Position numbers and translations under genes: made by a program. From Parelaphostrongylus tenuis (Eukaryota > Nematoda > Chromadorea > Rhabditida > Metastrongylidae): a DNA stretch of 64,000 bases. Shown piece after piece: positions 54,480 to 64,000 of the stretch. The notes under the pieces are model-generated. The model worked only from the letters and a program-made list of their open reading frames with translations. It ran no database searches and had not been told where the DNA came from. Location of the stretch: assembly GCA_019055375.1 (NCBI GenBank), contig JAHQIW010005325.1:1-64000 (forward strand). The letters are read 5' to 3'. Within the stretch, counting starts at the first letter, position 1; each line of letters begins with the position of its first letter.

Positions 54480-55300
54480 CTTCGTATTTCTAGGAAAACG
54501 AGCGTTGCTCCGCCGAAGGAGATTCTCTCTAGATCAGCAACGAGGACGAAAACCCACGAGGGCGAACGATTCGGATCGATGGTTCTGATGAAGGCGAAAC
54601 AACTCGGAACGATAGCCGAGGGAATCCTCCTCCTAATCTCAAGATATCAGCGAAATAATAAGAGAAACCAGCCTAAGATCCAAGTAAACACTCATATTCA
54701 GAAGACGATCGATCGCCGCAACCGCTAAGTCATTGACTCCGACACAAAAAAATTTTGATAGAAGGGCTTATGCAGGATGGAACGGACACATCTGCTGGTA
54801 GATCACGTCGATGTGGACGTGGAAAGAAAGCTGAATAGTAACCTTTAGCGAGACTTATCGAGAAATCAGGGGGCGAGGAGGATAGCAAAAAACAAGCAGA
54901 ACGTCATCCGTCGGATATCGCGCCCCCATCGGCCGCAACTGCGGTCGCGACTGCATCTCCGCGACGCGTGCTCCGGCCATCGATTCGCTCATTCCTAAAA
55001 TTGTGGAGGTCGGGGGCGGTGGTGCCGTCGCTGACTCTGTCTAGATTGGGGGCGACGGTTCTTCTCCTTGTGATGCTTTGTTCTGATCTCCGATGATCTT
55101 AGTAATCCTTGGAAATCCGCGAGCTCAATATCTCTTGCCAATTTTTCTATACGAGCGAAAAGTGCCATTGGAATTGCCACTGAACCGACCGAGCGATATC
55201 TAGTCTTGCCATCGCCGCCACTGAGACTTTGCTCGTGTGAGGAAATAGTCGTATCGTCTCCTGTTGCTTCCATTCAGATGTCTAGCTTCATGCGCGCGAT
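54480..55300. other. GC-rich island with an unrecognised open frame (54995-55273 minus)
   Basis: Base composition is clearly richer in G and C than the surroundings. On the minus strand an ATG at 55273 opens 92 codons: an acidic start (MEATGDDTTISSHEQ), a helical-looking middle (ALFARIEKLARDIELADFQG) and an Arg/His-rich end. No family recognised and no splice partner found. It could be a gene, a decayed transposon ORF or an upstream antisense transcript near the RBM5-like promoter. Confidence 0.25.
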
Positions 55301-56163
55301 ATAATTGTTCTTGACGTTATACGGACGACGGGCGTCATTCCAGTCCTCAGCTTTTCAGACGTCTTTTTTCGCTGGGCGAGGCCTTTTATCTGGAAACTCT
55401 ATAGCCATTCAAAAGCCTAAATCTCGGTGGTTTCAACGCTGTGCTCATTTTTTGGAAAGACCTCTTGAGTACGCTGGAGACTGAATTGAAATTGTTTCAC
55501 ACTCGGTTTGCTTTGTTTGCTTGATTGTGGTCTGTGAATGATTTCTCATTTGACTGTACAGATGCTCTTTCGATAGCACAGATCTCGGCGATTCCGAGGT
55601 TAGCTTTGGTTTTTGAAAAAGTCTTCATGGTGAGCTGTGAGAGTTGTAATTTAATCACGTTTCACATTCGGAATTTTCTTCGGACATAAAGGTTGAATGT
55701 GCACAAAAAGTATCTAAGCGTGTAGAGAGGATTAAGTTTCATCAGATCAATGCAAAAAAGCTTACAATTTGTCTCCGAAACAAAGGAAAAAATCCTCAGA
55801 AAACGGAGGTCGTGCGCCGCTTGAGTTGTCGCTGCCGTCGCAAAGGGTTAAAATGGCTCATCGCGTCATGACCGCTATAGAGGCCATCTCAAGATTTCCA
55901 ATCACTGAACTCAACCTGATCTCAAACGCTTCTATTCGGATCCAAGATGTGCGGGTACTGAGAGAGATTCCAATGTTTTCTTGAAAGATCTCGTGATTTT
56001 TCTACATTGAGAGGCTGTCAACCGGTCGTCATGTGTTCTATGAATGGTTGTTTATTCATCTGTTGATATGTGTCATGGATATATATTTGTATTTATCGTT
56101 GATAGCGACACAATGCATGATTTGTTAATTTTCAGAGTATATTTGAGGCAAACGGTGACAGCA

Positions 56164-59100
56164 ATGCTGCCGTGGGTATACGATCCCGACGCGGAGGCAA
56201 GCAATCAAAATACTAAGGTGTGTTTACATTTTTTTTTCTGTTGTATCTCTGATAAACTCAATGGAGAAGTCATCTTTATTTGACCGCCGATTGCGGTGTT
56301 ATGTTGATTCAAATAAACCCAACGATTTAGAGTGGTGTGCAAAAACGTTTGCGTCAGCCGGGATTTGAACCCAGATCTTACTCTTTCCGGGAGCATGTGC
56401 TTAACCGTTGCACACACAACGTTATGTTACCCACACGCAACGTTATGTAAATAAACCCAACGATTTAGAGTGGTGTCCAAAAACGTTTGCATCAGTCGGG
56501 ATTCGAACCCAGATCTTACTCTTTCCGGGAGCAAGTGCTTAACCGTTGCACGTAACATAACGTTGCGTGTGCAACGGTTAAGCACATGCTCTCGGAAAGA
56601 GTAAGATCTGGGTTCAAATCCCGGCTGACGCAAACGTTTTTGCACACCACTCTACACAAGTGAAGGTTAATTTTTTTTTCTACATGCCCCATTATCACAT
56701 TTCACTGTAGGAATTCCAACGTTTCTAGTGGTCGATTCGTATCCTCGCAATCGTCCTCCATAAGGTTCTTCGGACATTTCGATCTTGCTGCTGCACCTTG
56801 AGGATCTCTTCTTCGTCTTGATGGTCGTAGAGTGCTGGTCAGAATAATCCTCCATGTTATGACGGTGGTAGTCGAGCTTAAACGTCCATAGCCGTCCAGT
56901 CGATTGATTGCAGAGATCGTTGAGAGAGGGAATTGAATGTACGCGTCGCTTATCACTTTGCTATCTGATACACTGCCTCACTACGACTTTCGTCCCACCA
57001 GCCCCTATTGGAAAATTTGTTGTGAAGGAAGATATAGCGATCACTTTGCAAATTCATTTAAAATGTAGTGCATGCCGTATTGCTAAGCTATAGTTAAATG
57101 GGAAAGCCGGCGCTGTTGGAAGGATTGGTGGGAATTGTTACACTGTTTGTAATGCAGGTTCCTCAGTGCAGTGCATAGCATAAGCTTTTTTTTTACTTTG
57201 TGATTGATTTTAGCAAGAATTGGAGGTCGAAGGACAGCAATATGATCGTTCAAGAGAGCGATTCTACAGCGATTATTATCAAAACTGTGCGGAAACAGCA
57301 GACTCTTCAAGATACTATCAAAATGACCAAAGGAGGTACGTGCAGAGAAGGTGTTTCTGTAAAATTTGTCAACATGTTTAAAAAAATTTCAATCAAATTC
57401 TGTTCAAATGAGATGGAGCAATAAGAAATAGTGGCGAGAAGGCAAAAAATATCTATCGCATCTTTGCTAAAGCTTGCAGGCGGCTTACCGTTTTATACAC
57501 CTTTATGAACTTGGCGTACTTTAACGTAAATCACTTCTTTATCTTCTTGTGCATTTCATTTTACACGTCCATTTGCTATTGTTGTGCTCTAAGTGGAAAA
57601 CCATGCTTCTTCGGACTTGATCCACCTGGGATCTCCCCTCGATTGGGGCCTTCCTGTGTTGTCATACTGCTTTCGTTCATATAATTGATACGAAATGCAG
57701 AGCCGAACATCCAAATGTCCGCGATCGTAGGAGGGCAGATTCACCGAGCCGACTTCGAAAAAGAAGCCGTTCACGCAGTCGCGATCGACGCTACTCAAGA
57801 GGTGAGCTCCATTATTACTACAACGTTATCGTTCATTCTGCCTAATTAGGTAGCGCTCCGTAAAGTCGTTTGCTGCTACTTTTTTCCCCCACTTTGCATC
57901 TAGTCTCAATGAAAATCATTAGGTAATCATTTTTCAACTGAGAATGGTCTTTAGATTTTGAATATCAGCAGGCAGTGTATTAAACAAAAACTTTACATTC
58001 AGGGTGCAAACCTTTGTAAAGCCAGTTGGTGCAAGAAGGATAATTTTAAGCCCGTTTTTCTGCAGTAGTGTTGATCAAGAGTGACTCTAAGCGTGTCTAA
58101 AACCTTCATTTATTGTTCCAGAGTTCTTGGTTTTGTCATTTTGGTAGTTGGTTACAACTTTTCTAGTGCCATTTGTTTTATATCATAGGATGTTTTGAAG
58201 TGAAATTCCCATCGCTGGTCTTCTTATTACATGTGTGATGTTTTGGTGTAAACACTACAGCTCATCTATAATATTTTCCCAATAACCGTTCAAGCCGATG
58301 AGACAGCAGCAATATTGATTGTTCAGCACTCGCGATTCGCGATTATGCGGTTTTTGCGTCATCGTATTTTTCACTAGGACACTAGAGTCTAGGAGTTGTA
58401 CAACGTCCAGAATGTGCTTAGCGAATTGATGTTTAGGATTGGACTTTGTTAATATGTTGAGCTTAGACCACGTGCTACCTTTCATTTTTTCCAACCTAGT
58501 TTTTCCTCCTCAATGGTGAAGTCTTTAAACATCTTTTGGACTAGTTCTGACTCCTGTTGTTTCTTGTCCTGTTTCATGAACAATGCCGAACGCATTTTAC
58601 ATGAAACATGTCAGTCAGTGGCCGTGTGAGTAGCCCATTAATTGACGACTCTCAACAAAATTCCGCATTTCACTGTGTACGTTAGATGTTCACTCATTGC
58701 TGCGGTGCTTGAAGTACTCGTATGAATCGTATGCACAGCACTCTTCAAGAGTTGTGACGTGATCGCTTTAGGAGTTCACAGAAAATGTCAGGGAAGTAAA
58801 CAAAGGAATGAAAATGTCGAAAGACTGCACTTTTTCTGCATCTTAGTTTGATTGTATAGTATACCCGCATGAACGCTTGCTTCGTAAAGCTGAACGCTTT
58901 TTCAATGGTATGAAAGGGCGGTTAATTTTACAACATCCTATGATGGCGACCGCAAAGCCGTAGTAATCTTTTTTTCTCTAAATTTACGTTATTTCCAGTT
59001 TCATAGGAAACAGTACGTTTTGATAGAAGATTGGAGCGCGTACAAGGGGCTAATTTGTGGAGCCTAGCATTGTTCCGATCTGATAATCAGACAGTCTAGT

Positions 59101-62100
59101 ATCTTTACCCACCTAGTACTCAATAACCACTTCGAATGACTTTTGAGTTCAGGTAGTTTTCCACTTTTTTGTTGCCACGTAACGGTCAGACTATGTGTGA
59201 GGAGGTCGGGTTCGTCTCTTAGGCTTACTTGAGGTCTCACCTTGTGTCGTCTTCTCTGTACGTCTTAATGTTAGATACAGATCAAATATCTCCCGCGATT
59301 TACGTCCCTCTCTACGTCTTTACGTTGGGAAGTAGCGATACCTAAAACTAGCTTTCATTGCTTCTTGATAGGCCAAATCATTATTATCAACTCTGAATTG
59401 ACGGTAGTGTATATTAACCAGAAGGATGCCAACATCCCATGAAACATGTGGTGTTATAACGGAAGCGAAGCTAAAGAGCTATCGTCCATTCAATAGTCGA
59501 TTTATTAATGCGTAAATTCAATGATGATTGCTAAATCCATGGAATTTGTATCAGTAAAAATGGATCTGAACGGAGAAGATTTGAAGAATTGATTACGAAG
59601 ATTTGGGTGATATTTCAAACTGTGGCATCTTTGGAGCTCACAGGAAGTGTTAACTTTGTTATTCGCTCAATGTCTACGATTGTTCTATTATGGAAGTGGA
59701 AGTACTGCGTAGGCTGAATTCGTCTGCTATTAAATCCTTTAAATCTGCACGTTTCCAGGTCGAAGTCGCTCTCACTCTCGCTCACCAATTCGCAGGAGAC
59801 GCTCTCGATCTCGTAGCAGAGTAAGAAGACAACAAGTTGATGCTCTTTCAATGAAGCTATCTGAAATGCCATTTTAATTGAAGCAACGCGCATCACAACT
59901 AATGCTGTCCTATGCTCACATGTTAACTGTTATATTCAGTTACAGGACAGAGAGCCATATGCCGCGGTACCAGTAAACAAGTTGGCTCTACTTAATATGC
60001 CGAGCAATGTTGATAGGAATGCCGTGAGTATCGTTGAAACAGGGGTAGTGGACTTATTCACATGTTCTTAAATCTGTGTATTGAAGATTGCGTTGGTGCT
60101 CGCTTCATCGGGTTACCTACCACAGGATATCCGTGTGATTAATCGTCGAGGTGAGAGGTGTTCTGTGTAGCATAATCGTTGTAGGACTCTATACCAACAG
60201 TCTCCTTCTCTATGAATTGTGAACAGGTCAATGTAGAAGATTATTTTGAATATCCCTCAGTTACGAAGTGTCACCAGAGAGTAGTCTTCCATGATTTGTC
60301 ATATGCATAACTTCAATCGTATCCAGCAATGGTAAGCATGAAGATTGTGTTTTCAGACATGTGCGTAAGATAAACAATAGCTAAGTATCAGTCAAACTGC
60401 GCGTATCATTTCTATCTCCTCTCGATGTCATTTGTTACATAAAGACCTTGGCGACCTTTCATGTTGTTCGTGCAATAAAAGGGATTTAGGTTATGAATTA
60501 GCCGAATCACAGAATTACAAAGCGTGTCACCGTGCACGCTGCAACATATTTTTTTTTTACGAGGAACAGAGTAACAAGTTCTCTAAGTTGAGATTTGACG
60601 CAGAACTAGACTAGAATTACTCGTCGTCACTTTTAACAGTGTGGAACCAGTTTTACTTCTTCCAAACACTAGTGGAGAGTTGTGGTCCCATCAATTCATT
60701 CCGAGGAATGGCGCCCGTGCCTCAACCCGAAGCAATGCCTCGCCAAGAAGCACACTTGCGAGGTAGACGTCAAGCTCATCAAGCAGAGGAAGCACTTTGC
60801 TAGGCAAGAGGTTGTGGTGGATACGAACAAGAGCGAGAACCTTAGTCCCGAATTGAGATGCAAATTAAAGCGCATCCAAGGCACACGTGTTTTATGTGGC
60901 CGGGTACACCGCTGAAGCGTGCTGGAGAATGAACATTTGTGCAGGCAAGATGAACCACATGGAGAGCTTCTCTAACCAGATCGCCCCGCTTCCCGTCGAC
61001 GAGTTCCAAGAGCCAGATGACGAAGGCATGAAGGATGCGCCTGATGGAACTGCAACTCTCCACAAGAGCCAGTTTTTTTAAGTACAGTCGATAAGAAAAT
61101 CATGAATCATTTTTGAGCAGATATCGAAATTCTTTGGAATTATCTACTTCGAAATAATTAGTTGTTAGGAGCAGAGAGGTGAATGTAGTCCTTTATCAAC
61201 TTGGTTTGAGTTCATTGTAATAGAATGATTTTTGCATATAAACCGTGAATAATCCTATTGTTTTCCTTGATCTCCTTAGCAGTAGAATATTGTATTGTCG
61301 TTTGTATGTGCCTGTGGCTCATGCTTCGGTGTACATATCGTTCATTGTTTGCCTTACTTGTTGACATTTATCATAACCTGGGCGAATGCTTGAATCGCTG
61401 CAGGTGGCTCGCGTTCGTTTGGTTTTATCGACTTTGCCGATGTGAAGACGGCCATCAAATGGATGGACGAGAACCAGGTCTCGCTCCATACAATCGCCAA
61501 CTCTTGTCATTGATATCGATGACCTTTTTTCATTGAAATTGAGTCGGCAATTCGACTCACTTTTGACTTTTAAGGTCACCTGACCCACCTTTTCAGATTG
61601 TTGAGTGGCGTCAGGTAAAGTATTGTAATAAAAACTGGGTTATTGAATAATCGCTATCTTATTGCTCTATCTCTAAACTGATAGCGACCATTTCTTCTCA
61701 GGAGTTTATAGGAGTATGCTAAAGAAATCAAAAGTTTGTGTCAGGAGTAGACCTGACCTCTAAGTTCTACATGAGGAATCAAAGTCAATGATATAGTGAT
61801 TTTGAAGTTGCGAGCGTGGGTCCTCTTCGTTGTGCAGTAACATTTTTAGCCACTCCCCTTATAAACTCCCTGAGAATGAGGTGGTTATAGTAAGTAGTTC
61901 ATTGTGCATAGAAACAGAGAAGAGCGAAAATCGTATAGATTTGAAGATACACTCACTTGACTAAATTATTTTGTGGAAATATTAGCCTATGTGATATTTA
62001 ATTGTTAATATTCCTGTTACAAATGTCGGGAACGCTTGTGACGAGACAATTAGTCTAGGGTTGGCTGACTTTATCGGATGGTCGTCGAGTGCAAGTGGAG

Positions 62101-64000
62101 TACGCGAAAAGCGATCCGGCAAGTGGTGGGCGTCGTAGCGATCATGACTGGACGTGTGCCAATGTAATGTTCCTTTGTTTGTAGTGATATTCTTCACCAA
62201 AATGATTGTGTCGGAAGTCGTCCTATAATTCAACAACTTTTAGTTTCGTTTCATACGCTTAAAGGTTGTTATTAATTTGTCGAGTTATCCATAAGTTGAA
62301 GAAGAATAGATACTTTCAGTGCTCGGTTCAAAATTTCTTCAAACGTGATGTTTGTTTCAAATGTGATACGGAAAAAGGAGCATCAATGAAACTCGAGAGG
62401 CAAGGTCTACATATGGTCGGTGTAGTGCCGTGTGATAGTGAGTATTTTTTCGTGCAGGAAGAAAATTCATATGATATTCGTTTCTGAATACGTAACTATC
62501 CGTTGCAAGTGTTTGAAATTATCGAGTATGGAAAGTGATTTTAGCGCTCCTGTTACGAGCACTACCAGATGGATGTACAACGGCAACTTTGTTTGAAGGC
62601 TTAAGTCAGTACACAGCACTCACATCGATTGTTCAACTGCAAATATCGGATTCTAAGCAGTACGCTTATATTCAAATGAAAAGCAGTGATGAGGCAACGC
62701 TGTTATTGAATTCGTCATATAAGGCTCCGATCAAGATAGGAGGGAAAGGATGGTGAGTACTGGTCATCTGTTCTTGAATATTAGACCGTCTCATAAGTTT
62801 TGGCATTAGATTATAAATACCAAAATCTGCAAAATTTCTAATCTTCATTTTGGTAACAAATCTGTCCGTGCTTACCGCATCATGACCACTTAACGGAGCC
62901 TTTATCGCAATCTGCTGCTTTACGAGTACGAATTGTGATGTGGTGCTCAGACTACCTCCAAGGACATCAACCGTGCAAAGGCTCAACGATTTGTGTTCAA
63001 GCAAATGGCGTTGTGGTTCTTTACTGAGTTTCGCGCTGACAACACGAACTTGAAGGAACATTTGCCCTCCGGATATTCACGTGAATTTGACAAATTGGCC
63101 AAATTAACAAAGAAGAAGTTGACTGAAATGGGCTGGGAGTTGCTGGATCCTCTGCCGTACAGTCCTCACTTGTTGCCGCCTGACTATCACCTCTTCCGGT
63201 TGCTGGAGCACTTTTTGAACAAGAAGAAGATTCAAGACATCAATCATTTGAGTCCAGGAATCACAACTTTCTTTGAATCCAAGGATGACGAGTTCTATGA
63301 GCGCGCGGTATTGATGTGTTGCCTGAGAGATGGCAGAAATGTGTTCAGGTTGATGGCGCATTCTTTGTATAGTGTTGTTAAGTAATTTGATTACTTCGGT
63401 CGATAAATTCGGTCTTTACTGCTCTAGTGCCAAAACTTATGAAAAGCCCTGATATATGCTATTACTACGTTAAGAAAACGTTAAATTGGAACCTTTGTAG
63501 TGGTAATGACGTTTTGCCGCCATTCCATGTCGCACCTCATACGACAACAAATTAACATGCTCCAAAGTCGGAATCCCATCCCGCAACAAAATCCGGTTGG
63601 GTTGAATCCTAATGGTAAGTTTTTTTTTCAACGTTCAGTCATTCTTTCAATCAACTTTTTAATCAGTTCTACGAAGAGAGCTTATCTTTGGTGCTGGGTT
63701 TAGTAGAAAACCCAATTCTTCTCAATATAAACTTGATGACATCAAGTTTTCTATTGTAGGAGTATTGAGCTATATTATTTTTCAACACACGTGATATATG
63801 CGTGTGGCAGAAAATTGTTCCTAAAATACAGATACATAGTACTCTCTTTATTGATAACTTTTGTTGTGATCTCTGAAAGTCAGGCGTGTTGCGTTGAGAT
63901 ATATGAAGGCGAGTACGTCAAAAATTCCTTTTTTTTTGCAAATTATAAGAAGTAGCTTTATTGGTGTAGCAGCTCTTCGCGGACATATGGGATACATGGT
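56164..64000 (+). CDS. RBM5/RBM10-type splicing regulator (5' part, continues past window)
   Basis: Exons: 56164-56217, 57214-57335, 57701-57801, 59759-59820, 59940-60023, 60087-60150, 61404-61477, 62059-62163, 62320-62437, 62545-62752, 63501-63614, 63970 onward (last one tentative). Domains in order: acidic start, Arg/Ser-rich region (exons 3-4), RRM1 (LALLNMPSNV ... RSFGFIDFADVKTAIKWM ... RRVQVEYAKS), RanBP2-type zinc finger (WTCANCSVQNFFKRDVCFKC), RRM2 (LLLRALPDGCTTATLFEGLS ... QYAYIQMKSSDEATLLLNSS). This RRM-finger-RRM order is diagnostic for RBM5/6/10, which tune 3' splice-site choice in spliceosomal complexes. A TTTTCAG at 56130-56136 and a short leader suggest trans-splicing before the ATG at 56164. 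Exon 62545-62752 needs one G less (62742-62744) to join 63501 in frame. Intron 10 holds a mariner relic and intron 6 a GC-rich transposase-like piece. Confidence 0.9.
56317..56655. repeat. Cluster of three S2 tRNA-like repeats in RBM5-like intron 1
   Basis: Two minus copies (56325-56425, 56462-56560) and one plus copy (56563-56655). All share TTAACCGTTGCA or its reverse, AAGATCTGGGTTC and the flank TTTTTGCACACCACTCT. The plus copy has B-box GGTTCAAATCC and GCGT/ACGC ends. The last two form an inverted pair with almost no spacer. Confidence 0.7.
60660..61080 (+). pseudogene. GC-rich transposase-like relic in RBM5-like intron 6
   Basis: Two overlapping frames: 60682-60915 with basic residues (EVDVKLIKQRKHFARQEVVV) and 60887-61081 with VFYVAGYTAEACWRMNICAG, then an acidic DEFQEPDDEGMKD. 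The string YVAGY is common in P-element/THAP9-like and some hAT transposases, but I cannot assign the family firmly. Codon composition is more GC-rich than the flanking host exons. No introns inside. Confidence 0.35.
62779..63456 (+). mobile_element. mariner relic in RBM5-like intron 10
   Basis: The ends share CATAAGTTTTGGCA in inverted orientation (about 62790-62804 and 63430-63443). The interior, 62993-63385, encodes the C-terminal half of a mariner transposase with the catalytic-region landmark LLDPLPYSPHLLPPDYHLFR, followed by FLNKKKIQDINHL. The N-terminal half is missing. The third Asp of the DD34D triad would be the D in PPDYH. The ends resemble those of the 17716-18306 relic. Confidence 0.88.

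Noticed and set aside
54575..54625. Hammerhead at CTGATGAAGGCGAAACAA
   Set aside because: There is no room for stem II between core and GAAAC, and no cleavage triplet or stem I partner was found.
55769..55984. First exon of the RBM5-like gene
   Set aside because: Open frame without an ATG in good context, ending in a stop before any donor; the TTTTCAG leader at 56130 gives a simpler mRNA start.
1..64000. CRISPR arrays, prokaryotic operons, viral genes
   Set aside because: No regularly spaced repeats of CRISPR type, no prokaryotic gene density and no viral protein motifs were seen; the host genes have spliceosomal introns.

Overview
Organism. Nuclear DNA of a strongylid nematode, most likely a hookworm (Ancylostoma-like). 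The host genes have many small exons with GT/GC-AG introns and TTTTCAG-type acceptors. All host proteins match nematode or metazoan families. An RTE-type LINE relic at 26815-28525 reads like the RTE family I know from Ancylostoma. The intergenic and intronic DNA is AT-rich and packed with short repeats. The species call is inference.

Layout of host genes. (1) 3951-14031 (+): 3' part of lim-9/Limpet, eight exons with LIM domains of the FHL type. (2) 19728-20808 (-) djr-1 (DJ-1/PARK7), 21003-25146 (-) mrpl-41 (mitoribosomal mL41), 25573-36782 (-) misc-1 (2-oxoglutarate carrier) and 37329-41759 (-) lpd-6 (PPAN/Ssf1, Brix domain) form a head-to-tail cluster. The misc-1/mrpl-41/djr-1 order matches B0432.4/.3/.2 of C. 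elegans as I remember it. Short gaps with AATAAA followed by a splice acceptor suggest an SL2-type operon for the last three. (3) 56164 to the window end (+): an RBM5/RBM10-type splicing regulator (SR region, RRM1, RanBP2 zinc finger, RRM2). Exon phases were checked and fit, except where single-base run-length changes must be assumed (lim-9 exons 2 and 3, one RBM5 exon).

Mobile and repeat DNA. A 2.7-kb piggyBac-like element with TTAA/TTAG ends lies 170 bp upstream of lpd-6. There are three mariner relics, two RTE fragments, at least twelve copies of a tRNA-headed SINE-like repeat (S1), about twelve copies of a shorter tRNA-like repeat (S2), and several palindromic MITE-like families (M1-M5).

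Most interesting. The terminal inverted repeats of M1-M4 carry sequences that fold as type I hammerhead ribozymes: CUGANGA core, stem II, GAAAC, a 2-3 bp stem III, GUC or GUA cleavage triplet, and a complementary 6-bp stem I. Ten copies are described as ncRNA features and one more relic separately. Six have all catalytic-core bases, and stem I changes compensate between copies. Inverted copies put a ribozyme on each strand of the same element. Second, lim-9 exon 3 contains twelve single-base duplications and no other change relative to an intact LIM reading, which points to an unpolished assembly patch rather than a pseudogene.
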